The notes: generated by a model from the letters alone, not told the origin. 64,000 bases of DNA from Cupriavidus pauculus (GCF_008693385.1 NZ_CP044065.1:2852001-2916000); one strand, 5' to 3'; counted from the stretch's first letter, positions 51,969-61,989 are shown. Translations and numbers: made by a program.

Positions 51969-54071
51969 GTGTCCATCGAACTTGCCCCCGACATCACTTC
52001 CGCGCCCGCGGCGCCGCCCGCCGAGCCGGCTGCTTACCTCACGAAGCTCAATCCCGAGCAGCGCGCGGCCGTGGAGCACGCCAGCGATGCCCCGCTGCTG
52101 ATCATCGCGGGCGCGGGGTCGGGCAAGACCAATACGCTCGCGCACCGCGTCGCGCATCTGGTGCTCGGCGGCGCCGACCCGCGCCGCATCCTGCTGCTGA
52201 CGTTCTCGCGCCGCGCGGCGGCCGAGATGGGACGCCGCGTCGAGCGCATCGTCGATCAGGCACTTGGCACGCAGACGGGCGCGGGCCGCGCGGCGCTGCA
52301 ATGGTCGGGCACGTTCCACGCGATCGGCGCGCGGCTGCTGCGCGAATATGCGGAGACGCTCGGGCTGGCCCAGTCGTTCACGATCAGCGACCGCGGCGAT
52401 TCCGCGGACCTGATGCACGTGGTGCGGCACGACCTCGGCCTCTCGGAGCAGACCTCGCGCTTTCCGCGCAAGGAGACCTGCCTTGCGATCTACTCGCGCG
52501 TGGTCAACACGCAGCTGCCGCTCGAGGTCGTGCTGAAGACGCAGTTCCCCCGCTATGCGATGTGGGCGGAGGCGCTCAACGGCCTGTTCGCGGGCTACGT
52601 GGAAGCCAAGCAGAAACAGCAGGTGCTCGATTACGACGACCTGCTGCTGTACTGGGCGCAGGCGATGCAGGAACCGGCCATCGCGCAGGACATGGGCGCG
52701 CGCTTCGACCACGTGCTCGTGGACGAGTACCAGGACACCAATGCACTGCAGGCGTCGATCCTGCTTGCGCTCAAACCCGATGGGCGCGGCCTGACCGTGG
52801 TCGGCGACGACGCGCAGTCGATCTACGCGTTTCGCGGCGCCACGGTGCGCAATATCCTCGATTTTCCGACGCACTTCACGCCGGCCGCGCATCAGGTCAC
52901 GCTCTCGCAGAACTATCGGTCGACGCAACCGATCCTGACCGCGGCCAACGCGGTCATCGGCCTCGCGGCCGAACGCTTTACCAAGGACCTGTGGTCGGAC
53001 CGCGCGTCCGCCGAGAAACCCGGCGTCGTGGTGGTCAACGACGAGGCCGATCAGGCGCGCTTCGTGGTGGAGCAGGTGCTCGCGCGCCGCGAGGCGGGCC
53101 TGACGCTGATGTCGCAGGCCGTGCTGTTCCGCGCGGCCGATCACAGCGCGCAGGTCGAGATCGAACTCGCGCGGCGCAATATCCCGTTCGTGAAGTTCGG
53201 CGGGTTGAAGTTCCTCGAATCGACGCACGTGAAGGATGTGATGGCCGTGCTGCGGTGGTTCGAGAATCCGCGCGATCGCATGGCCGGGTTCCGCACGCTG
53301 CAGTTGTTGCCGGGCGTCGGGCCGAAGACCGCCGGGCGCGTGCTCGACGGCCTGGAAGGCGCGATGGCGCCGCTGGATGCGCTTTCCGCCTTCGAGCCAC
53401 CGCCCGCCGCCGCGCCGGCGTGGGCCGAGTTGCTGACGCTTGCCGATGCGCTGATGGCACCGGCCTCCGCATGGCCTTCCGCGTTCGAGCAGGTGATCGC
53501 ATGGTACGAACCGCATCTGGAACGGCTGCACGACGATGCCGCCGCGCGGCAGGCCGATCTGCAGCAGCTCGAACGCATCGCGGCGACCTATGCCTCGCGC
53601 GAGCGCTTCCTGACCGAGCTCACGCTCGATCCGCCCAGCGCCTCGAGCGACGAATCGGGGGTGCCCTCGCGCGACGAGGACTATCTGATCCTGTCGACGA
53701 TCCACTCGGCGAAGGGGCAGGAGTGGAAGGCCGTCTATGTGCTCAACGCGGTGGACGGCTGCATGCCGTCGGACCTCGCGACGGGTACCACGGAGGAGAT
53801 CGAGGAAGAGCGCCGGCTGCTGTACGTGGCGATGACCCGCGCGAAGGATCACCTCGACGTGATCGTGCCGCAGCGCTTCTATGTGCATCAGCAGGTGGGC
53901 TTCGGCGACAAGCACGTGTATGCCTCGCGCACGCGTTTCCTGCCCAATCGCGTGATGACGAATTTCTACAGCCGCTCATGGCCGCCGCCGCCGATGCCCG
54001 GCGATGCGCCCGCGAAGGCGCCGCTGCCAAAGATGGATCTGGCGGGGCGCATGCGCGGGATGTGGAAGTGA
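51969..54071 (+). CDS. UvrD/Rep-family SF1A DNA helicase
   Basis: This 700-aa 3'-5' helicase has all the main motifs: [11 protein letters not shown] (Q motif), Walker [77 protein letters not shown], and [10 protein letters not shown]. It is closest in pattern to UvrD/PcrA-like repair helicases, but ends in a Pro-rich tail ([10 protein letters not shown]) without the PcrA C-terminus. The GTG at 51969 is the first start after the terminator. It is convergent with dctD, with only 10 bases between. Confidence 0.92.
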   Translation: MSIELAPDITSAPAAPPAEPAAYLTKLNPEQRAAVEHASDAPLLIIAGAGSGKTNTLAHRVAHLVLGGADPRRILLLTFSRRAAAEMGRRVERIVDQALGTQTGAGRAALQWSGTFHAIGARLLREYAETLGLAQSFTISDRGDSADLMHVVRHDLGLSEQTSRFPRKETCLAIYSRVVNTQLPLEVVLKTQFPRYAMWAEALNGLFAGYVEAKQKQQVLDYDDLLLYWAQAMQEPAIAQDMGARFDHVLVDEYQDTNALQASILLALKPDGRGLTVVGDDAQSIYAFRGATVRNILDFPTHFTPAAHQVTLSQNYRSTQPILTAANAVIGLAAERFTKDLWSDRASAEKPGVVVVNDEADQARFVVEQVLARREAGLTLMSQAVLFRAADHSAQVEIELARRNIPFVKFGGLKFLESTHVKDVMAVLRWFENPRDRMAGFRTLQLLPGVGPKTAGRVLDGLEGAMAPLDALSAFEPPPAAAPAWAELLTLADALMAPASAWPSAFEQVIAWYEPHLERLHDDAAARQADLQQLERIAATYASRERFLTELTLDPPSASSDESGVPSRDEDYLILSTIHSAKGQEWKAVYVLNAVDGCMPSDLATGTTEEIEEERRLLYVAMTRAKDHLDVIVPQRFYVHQQVGFGDKHVYASRTRFLPNRVMTNFYSRSWPPPPMPGDAPAKAPLPKMDLAGRMRGMWK

Positions 54072-54081
54072 TGACCCGCCG

Positions 54082-55401
54082 CTACAGCCCGTATCGCTTG
54101 ATCTTGTCGTAAAGCGTGGCCTTGCCGACCTGCAACAGGTCGGCGGCCTGGCTCACCGCGCCGCCCGTGCGCGCGAGCACGTCGGCGATGACCGCGCGCT
54201 CGTAGTGCTCCATGCGCTCGCGCAACGGCTGCGAGTCCTCGTGCGCCTCGGCCTTCGCCTGGTTGCCTTCCGGCACGCCGAGCACGAAGCGGTCTGCCGC
54301 GTTGCGCAGCTCGCGCACATTGCCCGGCCATGGCCGCTGCATCAGCGCCTGCCGCTGCATCTCCGACAGGATCGGCGCGGGCCGCTGGTAGCGCACCGCG
54401 GCCACGAGCATGAAGTGTTCGAACAGCGGCACGATGTCCTCGCGCCGGTCGCGCAGCGGCGGCAGCGGAATCGTGACGACGTTGAGGCGATAGTAGAGAT
54501 CCTGCCGAAACACGCCCTGCTCGACCAGCGCTTCCATGTCGCCCTTGGCGGCCGCGACGATGCGGACGTCGATGCGGATCGATGCATTGGACCCGAGCCG
54601 CTCCAGCGTGCCTTCCTGCAGCACGCGCAGCAGCTTGACCTGCAGCGCCAGCGGCATGCTCTCGATCTCGTCGAGGAACAGCGTGCCGCCCGACGCGTGT
54701 TCGAGCTTGCCGACGCGGCGCTTGCCCGCGCCCGTGAACGCGCCGGCCTCGTGGCCGAACATCTCGCTCTCGAAGATCGACTCGGGGACCGCGCCGCAAT
54801 TGAGCGCGATAAACGGCGCCTCGCGGCGCGTGGACAGCGCATGCAGGCTGCGCGCGACGAGTTCCTTGCCGGTGCCGGTCTCGCCGTTGATCATGACGGG
54901 CACGTCCGTCGCGGCGACGTTGGCGATGAGCCCGCGCACCTGCTCGATGGCCGGCGACCGGCCGATGATGCGCGTGCCCGCCGCGGGCCCGGCGAGTTCG
55001 CGGCGCAGCGCGACGTTCTCCAGTTCCAGCGCGCGGCGTTCGAGCGCGCGCCGCACGGTATCGGTCAGGCGGTCCGCGCCGAATGGCTTCTCGATAAAGT
55101 CGTAGGCGCCCTCGCGCATCGCCTGCACGGCCATCGTGATGTCGCCGTGCCCCGTGACCAGAATCACGGGCACGCCGGGCGCCGCGTTGCGGCAGTGGTG
55201 GAGCAGATCGAGCCCGCTCGCGCCGCCGAGGCGCACGTCGGTGACCAGCACGCCGGGGAAATCGGGCGCGAGGTGCGGCATCGCCGCTTCCGCGGACGGC
55301 AGCGCCAGCACGGAGAACCCGGCCAGTTCGAGGCTCTGTGCCGTGGCCTGTCGCACCAGCGGCTCATCCTCGACGAACAGCACTCGCAAACCGTCTTGCA
55401 T
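54082..55401 (-). CDS. dctD: Sigma-54-dependent response regulator (DctD-like)
   Basis: DctD activates dctA when phosphorylated by DctB. The 439-aa protein has a receiver domain with phospho-acceptor Asp55 ([10 protein letters not shown]), then an AAA+ domain with Walker [12 protein letters not shown]. The sigma-54 contact motif GAFTGA is in [15 protein letters not shown], with FLDEIESM as Walker B. A Fis-type helix-turn-helix ends the protein ([25 protein letters not shown]). The dctB gene is 15 bases upstream and dctA next. The sigma-54 promoter and palindromes before dctA are its likely targets. Confidence 0.94.
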   Translation of the reverse strand: MQDGLRVLFVEDEPLVRQATAQSLELAGFSVLALPSAEAAMPHLAPDFPGVLVTDVRLGGASGLDLLHHCRNAAPGVPVILVTGHGDITMAVQAMREGAYDFIEKPFGADRLTDTVRRALERRALELENVALRRELAGPAAGTRIIGRSPAIEQVRGLIANVAATDVPVMINGETGTGKELVARSLHALSTRREAPFIALNCGAVPESIFESEMFGHEAGAFTGAGKRRVGKLEHASGGTLFLDEIESMPLALQVKLLRVLQEGTLERLGSNASIRIDVRIVAAAKGDMEALVEQGVFRQDLYYRLNVVTIPLPPLRDRREDIVPLFEHFMLVAAVRYQRPAPILSEMQRQALMQRPWPGNVRELRNAADRFVLGVPEGNQAKAEAHEDSQPLRERMEHYERAVIADVLARTGGAVSQAADLLQVGKATLYDKIKRYGL

Positions 55402-55416
55402 TGTCGTTTCCTGCTT

Positions 55417-57468
55417 TCAGCTATGGACGGGCTGATGTGCCCGCCGCAATGTCACCACGAATTCCGCGCCCGTGACCCCCGTCATACCCGCCATCCCGGC
55501 TCCGCCTTCCACGTTGCGCGCGGCGAGCTGCCCGCCGAACTCGCGCACGATCGACGACGAGATGGCGAGGCCGAGCCCGAGGCCCTGCCCGATCTCCTTG
55601 GTCGTGAAGAACGGTTCGAACAGGCGCGGCAGTGCCTCGGCGGCGATACCGCCGCCATTGTCGCGCACGGTCACCGTGACGAGCGACTCGTTCGACCTGA
55701 CCGTGATATCGATATGGCCCTCGGTATGGTCCGCCGCGCGCGCCGAAGCGATCGCGTCGAGCGCGTTGCCGACGAGGTTCAGCAGCACCTGCTCGAGCTT
55801 GAGTTCGTCGGCCCATACGGCAATGTCCTCCGCGCCGGACGCGGCGTCGAGGCCATGCACGGCGATGGCGGTGCCGCCCGTGCGCGGCGCCGTGATCGCG
55901 AGCACGTGATCGATCGCGGCGCACACGCGGACCGCATTGCGGCGCGGCCGCGCCTTGCCCGCGAACAGTTTCAGCTGGCCCGTGATCTTGCCCATGCGCT
56001 CGGTCAGGTCCGCGATGGCGGACAAGTTGCCGGTGGCCGCATCGAGCTGGCCTCGCTCCAGCAGCACGCGCGTGTTGTCGGAGAACGTGCGCAGCGCGGC
56101 CAGCGGCTGGTTGAGTTCGTGCGTGATGCCGGCCGCCATCTGGCCGAGCGCCGCGAGCTTGCTCGCCTGCACGAGTTCGTCCTGCGTCGCGCGCAGCTCC
56201 TTCTCCGCGCGCGTGCGTTCGACCACTTCGCCCTCCAGCTGCTCGTTGATCGCCATCAGGTCCGCCGTCCGCGCCTCCACGCGGCGCTCGAGTTCGTCGT
56301 AGGCGGCCTCGAGCAGGCGGCGGCTGTACTGCATGTCGCGCGCGCGCTGGCGGCGCTGGCGCAGGTTGACGAGCATCAGGCAGATGCAGGCGTACGCGAG
56401 CGCCGCGCCGATGGTCGCGTTGCGCGCGGCGGACAGCACCGGTTCCAGCGGCGCCATGACCTGCATGGTCCATCCGGCCGGGCCCACCGCGCGGCTGACC
56501 TCGAGAAAGCGCCCGCGGTCGTCCTCGAGATCGAGGCCCACGCGCTCCGCGATGGCCTCGGCGGCGGGCTTGTCCGCGCCCACGCGCACGAGCCGTGCGC
56601 CGTCGGACAGCGTGGTGCCCGCGAGCCAGCGCGTGATGGGCGACCGCAGCGGCTCCAGCGGCAGCGGCGTGACCGCCTTGTCGTGGTACTGGCGCGTGTT
56701 GTGAAGCTCGGCCTGCAGGTCTTCCGGCAGCGTTCGCAGCGTACGGTACTGCCATGCGGGCACCGAAGACAGGAAGATGACCCCATGGTCGTCGCTGACC
56801 ATCAGCGGTTCCGCGCTGCCGCCGCCGGCGCGCTGGAACCATTCGAGATTGAGCTTGACCACGGTCACGCCGATGACCTTGCCGTCGGCCTCCACGGGTT
56901 GCGCGATGTAGTAGCCGGGCTCGTCGTTGGTCACGCCGATCGCGTAGAAGCGCCCGACGTCACCGCGCGAGGCGATCTGGAAATAGGGCCGGAACCGGTA
57001 GTCGGTGCCGACGAAGCTGCCGGCCTCGCCGTGGTTGCTCGCGGCCAGCGCGATGCCGTTGGCGGCAATCACGTAGGTGGCCGAGGCGTGCGCGCGGCGG
57101 TTGACGTCGACGAGGTAAGCATTGGCCGCGTCGATATGGGCACGGTCGCTGGGGTTCTGCAGCAGCCCGCGCACGAACGGATGCAGCGACACGAGCGCGG
57201 GCAGGAATTCGTAGCGGTCGAGCGTGCTTTCGAGCGTGGCCGCGTAGCGGTCCGCGCGCGTGGCCGTCGATTGCTGAAGCCCGGCAATGCCGCGCTGCAC
57301 CGAGACCAGCCATGTGAGCGCGCACAACACCAGCAGGCCGGCCGCGAGCACGGCGGCGAACGCCCACCAGCGCGACATGGCGCCGGGCGTATCCGGCGCA
57401 TGCGGCGCGGCCCCGTCGCGGGGAGCGGCGGGATCGTGGACTGCCAGGAAGTCGTCGGAATGGGGCAT
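55417..57468 (-). CDS. dctB: C4-dicarboxylate sensor histidine kinase (DctB-like)
   Basis: This 683-aa membrane kinase has two membrane helices (about 34-56 and 363-381) flanking a periplasmic double-PAS sensor (YVIAANGIALAASN, GTDYRFRPYFQIASRG, FYAIGVTNDEPGYYIAQPV). A coiled linker, the H-box AAGITHELNQPLAALRTFSDN, the N-box NLVGNALDAIASA, and G-boxes DNGGGIA and GLGLGLAIS follow. The FRPYF and GYYIA stretches are the dicarboxylate-binding pattern of DctB. The start at 57468 lacks a clear ribosome-binding site; longer in-frame starts (57573) exist. Confidence 0.92.
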   Translation of the reverse strand: MPHSDDFLAVHDPAAPRDGAAPHAPDTPGAMSRWWAFAAVLAAGLLVLCALTWLVSVQRGIAGLQQSTATRADRYAATLESTLDRYEFLPALVSLHPFVRGLLQNPSDRAHIDAANAYLVDVNRRAHASATYVIAANGIALAASNHGEAGSFVGTDYRFRPYFQIASRGDVGRFYAIGVTNDEPGYYIAQPVEADGKVIGVTVVKLNLEWFQRAGGGSAEPLMVSDDHGVIFLSSVPAWQYRTLRTLPEDLQAELHNTRQYHDKAVTPLPLEPLRSPITRWLAGTTLSDGARLVRVGADKPAAEAIAERVGLDLEDDRGRFLEVSRAVGPAGWTMQVMAPLEPVLSAARNATIGAALAYACICLMLVNLRQRRQRARDMQYSRRLLEAAYDELERRVEARTADLMAINEQLEGEVVERTRAEKELRATQDELVQASKLAALGQMAAGITHELNQPLAALRTFSDNTRVLLERGQLDAATGNLSAIADLTERMGKITGQLKLFAGKARPRRNAVRVCAAIDHVLAITAPRTGGTAIAVHGLDAASGAEDIAVWADELKLEQVLLNLVGNALDAIASARAADHTEGHIDITVRSNESLVTVTVRDNGGGIAAEALPRLFEPFFTTKEIGQGLGLGLAISSSIVREFGGQLAARNVEGGAGMAGMTGVTGAEFVVTLRRAHQPVHS

Positions 57469-57560
57469 CGGCGCGCGGGGGGAATTCTGCGCCGATGATA
57501 CCCGCTGGCGGCGAACGCCAGCGGACGGGGAGGATGCGGCCGGACGCGCGCCGGCCGGTC

Positions 57561-57605
57561 GGTTGACGTCCATGGGGTTGACGTCCGCGGGGTTGACGGC
57601 CGCGG
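57561..57605 (-). repeat. 15-bp tandem repeat between dctA and dctB (three copies)
   Basis: Units GGTTGACGTCCATGG, GGTTGACGTCCGCGG and GGTTGACGGCCGCGG follow each other without gaps. In the frame of dctB they would read Val-Asn-Pro-x-Asp repeats, but they lie upstream of the preferred start. Confidence 0.9.
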
Positions 57606-57631
57606 CGGCGTGTCGCGCCGCCGGGGACACG

Positions 57632-58927
57632 TCAGCGGGCGCCCTGACCGGCGTCGGCGAGCCCGACGGTGTCATCTTCGCCACGCAGCACGCGCGTGAG
57701 GCGCGCGCGATCGAGTTCGCGTTCCCACGCGGACACGACGACTGTCGCCACACCGTTGCCGATGATGTTGGTCAGCGCGCGGCACTCGCTCATGAAGCGG
57801 TCGATACCGAGGATCAGCACCATGCCGGCCACCGGGATGTCCGGCACCACGGCCAGCGTCGCGGCCAGCGTGATGAAGCCCGAGCCGGTCACGCCGCTCG
57901 CGCCCTTGGACGTGAGCATGGCCACCGCGAGGATGGTCAGCTGCTGCCACAGCGTCAGGTCGATACCGGTCGCCTGCGCGATGAACACCACGGCCAGCGT
58001 CATGTAGATATTGGTGCCGTCCAGGTTGAACGAGTAACCGGTCGGCACGACCAGGCCCACCACCGGCTTGGAGCAGCCGAGGCGTTCCATCTTCTCCATC
58101 AGGTGGGGCAACGCGGCTTCCGAGGAGCTCGTGCCCAGCACGATCAGCAGCTCTTCCTTGATATACGCGACGAAGCGGATGATCGAGAAGCCCGTGAAAC
58201 GCGCGATGGTGCCGAGCACCACGAGCACGAACAGGACGGCCGTGAAGTAGAACGTGCCGATCAGCTTGAGCAACGGCACCAGCGAACCGAGACCGTACTT
58301 GCCGATGGTGAAGGCCATCGCGCCGAACGCGCCGATCGGGGCGACCTTCGTGATCACGTGGACGATGTGGAAGAACACCTTCGACACCTGATCCACCATG
58401 TCGTGGATGACCTTCGCGCGGTCGCCGACGACGCCGAGCGCCGAGCCGAAGAACAGCGAGACCAGCAGGATCTGCAGGATGTCGCCGTTGGCGAATGCGC
58501 TGAAGATCGTGTCCGGAATGATGTGCATCAGGAATTCGACGCTGCTCTGGCCGTGGGCCTTCGACACGTATTGCGAGATCGACTTGGTGTCGAGCGTCGC
58601 CGGGTCGATGTTGAAGCCGACGCCGGGCTTGAGCAGGTGCGCGGCGCACAGGCCGATCAGCAGCGCGAACGTCGAGACGATCTCGAAGTACAGCAGCGCC
58701 TTGCCGCCGACGCGGCCCACCTTCTTCATGTCGCGCATGCCGGCGATACCGGAGACGACCGTACAGAAGATGATCGGGCCGATGATCATCTTGATGAGCT
58801 TGATGAAGGCGTCGCCGAGCGGTTTCATTTCGACAGCGGTACTGGGCCAGAAATGGCCCAGCACGATGCCGACGAAAATCGCGAACAGCACCTGCACGTA
58901 CAGGATCTTGTAAAAGGGTTTCCTCAT
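57632..58927 (-). CDS. dctA: C4-dicarboxylate transport protein DctA
   Basis: DctA takes up succinate, fumarate and malate with protons. The 431-aa protein of the DAACS family has the hairpin motif [21 protein letters not shown], the substrate-binding [23 protein letters not shown], and [11 protein letters not shown] with [26 protein letters not shown]. It is expressed from a sigma-54 promoter with three upstream palindromes. dctB and dctD follow on the same strand. Confidence 0.96.
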   Translation of the reverse strand: MRKPFYKILYVQVLFAIFVGIVLGHFWPSTAVEMKPLGDAFIKLIKMIIGPIIFCTVVSGIAGMRDMKKVGRVGGKALLYFEIVSTFALLIGLCAAHLLKPGVGFNIDPATLDTKSISQYVSKAHGQSSVEFLMHIIPDTIFSAFANGDILQILLVSLFFGSALGVVGDRAKVIHDMVDQVSKVFFHIVHVITKVAPIGAFGAMAFTIGKYGLGSLVPLLKLIGTFYFTAVLFVLVVLGTIARFTGFSIIRFVAYIKEELLIVLGTSSSEAALPHLMEKMERLGCSKPVVGLVVPTGYSFNLDGTNIYMTLAVVFIAQATGIDLTLWQQLTILAVAMLTSKGASGVTGSGFITLAATLAVVPDIPVAGMVLILGIDRFMSECRALTNIIGNGVATVVVSAWERELDRARLTRVLRGEDDTVGLADAGQGAR

Positions 58928-59023
58928 GATGTCGTCCTCGGTATTTGACCGTGACGGATGCCGTGGACCGGCAACCGATTTCCGCACGTCTCGGAATTGC
59001 GACGCGTCTGGTTGTAACCATTT

Positions 59024-59038
59024 GCAACGCGCATGCCA
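59024..59038 (-). promoter_or_regulatory. Sigma-54 promoter of dctA
   Basis: TGGCAT-GCGCG-TTGC on the minus strand differs from the consensus at one position. It lies about 97 bases before the dctA start. A DctD-type activator gene is in the same cluster. Confidence 0.85.
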
Positions 59039-59109
59039 GTGCATACATCGCTTGTAACGCATTGATTTTTAAGCGATTTCGGATTGATGGCCGCAAAATC
59101 GCTCCAGCT

Positions 59110-59125
59110 TTCCGGAAATCCGGAA
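59110..59125. promoter_or_regulatory. Upstream activating palindrome 1 of dctA
   Basis: TTCCGGAAATCCGGAA is a perfect 7-2-7 palindrome, 72 bases upstream of the -24 element. It resembles the CGGAAATCCG core of rhizobial DctD sites. Confidence 0.75.
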
Positions 59126-59132
59126 TCCGGTC

Positions 59133-59148
59133 GTCCGGAAATTCGGAA
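59133..59148. promoter_or_regulatory. Upstream activating palindrome 2 of dctA
   Basis: GTCCGGAAATTCGGAA matches site 1 at 14 of 16 bases and follows it after 7 bases (23 bases centre to centre), placing both on about the same DNA face. Confidence 0.7.
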
Positions 59149-59238
59149 GGAATAGCGATCTATCAGGCACTTACGGCACGGTCAGGTGCGCCGGGGACGT
59201 CACGCGCGGCCTCGCGGAAGGGGGAGGCGGGCGGGAGT

Positions 59239-59254
59239 TTCCGGAAATCCGGGC
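59239..59254. promoter_or_regulatory. Upstream activating palindrome 3 of dctA (distal)
   Basis: TTCCGGAAATCCGGGC matches site 1 at 14 of 16 bases. It lies about 200 bases upstream of the -24 element, and close to the ferredoxin promoter at 59289. Confidence 0.6.
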
Positions 59255-59288
59255 AGGCCGCGCGGGGGGATGCGGGCGCGCGTGCACG

Positions 59289-59294
59289 TATAAT
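59289..59294 (+). promoter_or_regulatory. -10 element for the ferredoxin gene
   Basis: A perfect TATAAT lies 31 bases before the ferredoxin ATG at 59325. No good -35 hexamer is seen, so an activator may be needed. Confidence 0.45.
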
Positions 59295-59324
59295 TGCGAG
59301 CTTCACTCGATCGCCCCGCCCCGC

Positions 59325-59642
59325 ATGAGCAGCCACTTCAAACACCACGTCTTCTTCTGCCTCAACCAGCGCGAGAACGGCAAGGCCTGCTGCGCCGACC
59401 ATAACGCGAAGGCGATGCAGCAGTACGCCAAGAAGCGGTGCAAGGAGCTGGGTATCTCCGGCGAGGGCCGCGTGCGGATCAATCAGGCCGGCTGTCTCGA
59501 CCGGTGTGAACTCGGACCGGTGCTCGTGGTCTACCCCGAGGCCGTCTGGTACACGTTTGTCGACGAGCAGGATATCGACGAAATCATCGAGAGCCATCTG
59601 GTGAACGGCAAGCCCGTCGAGCGCCTGATGGTCGATCGCTGA
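59325..59642 (+). CDS. Thioredoxin-like [2Fe-2S] ferredoxin (Shethna type)
   Basis: The 105-aa protein has the thioredoxin-like ferredoxin fold. The likely cluster ligands are Cys12 (FFCLNQR), Cys22 or Cys23 (KACCADH), and Cys57 and Cys61 in NQAGCLDRCELGP. The C-terminal part, YPEAVWYTFVDEQDIDEIIESHL, is typical. Function in this group is not settled. The stop codon lies in the first unit of a 15-bp tandem repeat. An alpha/beta-hydrolase gene follows. Confidence 0.9.
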   Translation: MSSHFKHHVFFCLNQRENGKACCADHNAKAMQQYAKKRCKELGISGEGRVRINQAGCLDRCELGPVLVVYPEAVWYTFVDEQDIDEIIESHLVNGKPVERLMVDR

Positions 59643-59687
59643 GTTGCCGATCCCCGCGTTGCCGATCGCTGGATTGCCGATCGCTGT
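59628..59687 (+). repeat. 15-bp tandem repeat overlapping the ferredoxin stop codon
   Basis: Four 15-base units follow one another: two are close to GTTGCCGATCGCTGG and two are more diverged. The first contains the TGA stop of the ferredoxin gene. Later units have TGG or TGT at that place. The unit length keeps the reading frame. Confidence 0.85.
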
Positions 59688-59764
59688 TGTTCCCGAGCGG
59701 TTCCCTGTTTTGCATCCCTGAGCCGTCCTGACGTACCGCCTGCCCCGTACTCCTGCCCGCTACC

Positions 59765-60418
59765 ATGAACGCGCACACCGAGGTTCTTTCCATTGCCGGT
59801 CCCGTCGGCGCCATCGATATTTCGGTCGACCGCCCGCAGAACGCGCCCGTGCGCGGTCTCGCGCTGGTCTCGCATCCCCATCCGCTGTTCGCGGGCACCA
59901 AGGACAACAAGGTCGCGCAGACGCTCGCGCGCACGTTCGTGGCGCTGGGCTACGCGACCGTGCGGCCGAACTTCCGTGGCGTGGGCGGTACCGAGGGCGA
60001 GCACGACAAGGGCATCGGCGAGCAGGACGACCAGCTCGCGGTCATCGCGTGGATGCGCCAGCAGACCGCGTGGTCGCCCGACGTGGGCACCCTGCCGGTC
60101 GCGCTCGGCGGCTTTTCGTTCGGCAGCTACGTGACCACGCATGTGGCGCGCCGGCTTGCCGAAGCGGGCACGCCCGCGCAGCGCCTCGCGCTGGTCGGCA
60201 CGGCCACCAGCCGCTGGGAGGTCTGCGATGTGCCGGCCGATACCATCGTGATTCATGGCGAGCTCGACGACACCGTGCCGCTTGCGAGCGTGCTCGACTG
60301 GGCACGGCCGCAGGAGTTGCCGGTGATCGTGATTCCGGGCGCCGATCATTTCTTTCATCGAAAGCTGCACCTGATCAAGCAGCTCATCGTCAACGCTTGG
60401 GCGACCACGTCTGCCTGA
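59765..60418 (+). CDS. Alpha/beta-hydrolase (YghX/dienelactone-type small hydrolase)
   Basis: The 217-aa hydrolase has the oxyanion start VSHPHPLFAGTKDNKVAQTLA, the nucleophile elbow GFSFGS (Ser118), an acid in VIHGELDDTVPL and the catalytic His in IPGADHFFHRKL. The HPHPLxGGTxxNKV-type opening is that of the COG2945-like family, whose substrates are unknown. dacC follows after 35 bases. Confidence 0.9.
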   Translation: MNAHTEVLSIAGPVGAIDISVDRPQNAPVRGLALVSHPHPLFAGTKDNKVAQTLARTFVALGYATVRPNFRGVGGTEGEHDKGIGEQDDQLAVIAWMRQQTAWSPDVGTLPVALGGFSFGSYVTTHVARRLAEAGTPAQRLALVGTATSRWEVCDVPADTIVIHGELDDTVPLASVLDWARPQELPVIVIPGADHFFHRKLHLIKQLIVNAWATTSA

Positions 60419-60453
60419 CGTCTATTCTTTTTCGATTCTTGGGTAATACAACA

Positions 60454-61644
60454 ATGATGAACAGAGCCATGCCGCACCTCGCGCCAATCGCCGCCGTCGC
60501 GCTCGCCGCCACCCTGGCTGCCGCGCCCATGGCCGTGCTCGCGCAGGGCGTGCCGATGCCGCAGGTTGCCGCCAAGTCCTGGATGCTCTACGACGTGACC
60601 AGCGGCCAGGCGCTTGCCTCGCAGAACGCCGACATGCGCATCGAGCCCGCGTCGCTGACGAAGCTGATGACCGCATACCTCGCGTTTGCCGCGCTCAAGG
60701 AGAAGCGCCTGACGCTCGAGCAAACCGTGGTGCCGACCTCGCTCGTGCTCAAGGTCAAGAGCGACGAGTCGCGCATGTTCATCGAACCGAACAAGCCCGT
60801 GAGCGTGCAGGACCTGCTGCTGGGCCTGATCGTGCAGTCGGGCAACGACGCCGCGCTCGCGCTGGCCGAGGCCGTGGGCGGCTCCGAGGAAGGCTTCGTC
60901 AAGATGATGAACGACGAGGCGGGCCGCATGGGCCTCAAGGGCACGCACTTCACGAACACCGACGGCATTCCCGACCCGAACCACTACACGACGGCCGTGG
61001 ATCTGGCCACGCTGACCACGCGCCTGATCAACGACTTCCCCGAGTACTACCCCATGTACTCGCAGAAGGAGTTCACCTATAACAAGATCAAGCAGCCGAA
61101 CCGCAACCGCCTGCTGTATATCGACCCGACCGTGGATGGCGTGAAGACGGGCCACACGAAGTCCGCCGGCTACTGCCTGATCTCGTCGGCCAAGCGTCCG
61201 CTCGCCAACGTGCCGAACGGTTCGCGCCGCCTCGTGTCGATCGTCATCGGCACCGTGAGCGAGCAGACCCGTACCGCGGAAAGCCTGAAGATCCTGAACT
61301 ACGGCTTCCAGTTCTTCGACACGCTGCGCCTGTACGACAAGGGCCAGGTGCTCGCGACGCCGGACATCTACAAGGGCAAGTCGGGCACCGTGAAGATCGG
61401 TGTGGCCAACGAGACGTTCGTGACCGTGCCGAAGGGCACCGGCGGCCGCCTCAAGCCCGTGCTCGAGCGCCAGGAACTGCTGATCGCGCCGATCGCCGCC
61501 GGCCAGCAGGTCGGCACCGTCAAGCTGATGGACGGCACCACGAAGGTGGGCGAGTTCCCCGTGGTCGCGCTCGAGGAAGTGCCGGAAGCCGGCTTCTTCG
61601 GCCGCCTGTGGGACACGATCCGCTTGTGGTTCAAGCGCAAGTAA
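60454..61644 (+). CDS. dacC: D-alanyl-D-alanine carboxypeptidase (DacC/PBP5/6 family)
   Basis: This penicillin-binding protein trims D-alanine from peptidoglycan pentapeptides. The 396-aa protein has a signal peptide, the nucleophile motif SLTK (Ser67-Lys70), SGN (129-131) and KTG (231-233). A C-terminal beta-rich domain and the amphipathic anchor GFFGRLWDTIRLWFKRK follow, for peripheral membrane binding. The second ATG at 60457 is equally likely as start. ybeD follows, as in many proteobacteria. Confidence 0.95.
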   Translation: MMNRAMPHLAPIAAVALAATLAAAPMAVLAQGVPMPQVAAKSWMLYDVTSGQALASQNADMRIEPASLTKLMTAYLAFAALKEKRLTLEQTVVPTSLVLKVKSDESRMFIEPNKPVSVQDLLLGLIVQSGNDAALALAEAVGGSEEGFVKMMNDEAGRMGLKGTHFTNTDGIPDPNHYTTAVDLATLTTRLINDFPEYYPMYSQKEFTYNKIKQPNRNRLLYIDPTVDGVKTGHTKSAGYCLISSAKRPLANVPNGSRRLVSIVIGTVSEQTRTAESLKILNYGFQFFDTLRLYDKGQVLATPDIYKGKSGTVKIGVANETFVTVPKGTGGRLKPVLERQELLIAPIAAGQQVGTVKLMDGTTKVGEFPVVALEEVPEAGFFGRLWDTIRLWFKRK

Positions 61645-61662
61645 TCGCTCAAGGATGACGAC

Positions 61663-61989
61663 ATGAGTACCGATTCGAACGACGATCCCCAGCAGGACCT
61701 CTCCGCCGGCCAGACCGATCCGGTCACCCCGCGCGAGTCGCTGATCGAGTATCCGAGCGACTTCCCGATCAAGGTGATGGGCGCGATGCAGGATGGCTTC
61801 GCCGAGACCATCGTGGAAGTCGTGCAGGGCTTCGATCCCGAGTTCCACGCGGGCAAGATGGAAATGCGCCCGTCGCGCAACGGCAACTACCTGGGCCTCA
61901 CCGTGACGGTGCGGGCGACGAGCCGCGAGCAGCTCGACAACCTGTACCGCGCGCTGAGCTCGCACCCGATGGTCAAGGTGGTGATGTAA
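61663..61989 (+). CDS. ybeD: YbeD/DUF493-family protein
   Basis: The 108-aa protein has a disordered N-terminal part of about 25 residues, then the ACT-like DUF493 domain: LIEYPSDFPIKVMGAMQDGFAETIVEVVQGFDPEF and YLGLTVTVRATSREQLDNLYRALSSHPMVKVVM. The E. coli protein has no firm function. It follows dacC after 18 bases. In many relatives lipB and lipA come next; here rlmI starts at once. Confidence 0.93.
   Translation: MSTDSNDDPQQDLSAGQTDPVTPRESLIEYPSDFPIKVMGAMQDGFAETIVEVVQGFDPEFHAGKMEMRPSRNGNYLGLTVTVRATSREQLDNLYRALSSHPMVKVVM

Noticed and set aside
51054..53915. Very long open frame (about 950 codons) antisense to the helicase gene
   Set aside because: It is Arg/His/Leu-rich with no domain, and lies opposite a gene with all helicase motifs. 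Long antisense frames are expected at this GC content.
54004..57498. 1,164-codon plus-strand frame opposite dctD and dctB
   Set aside because: Composition is typical of antisense frames, and the opposite strand encodes two clear, motif-complete proteins.
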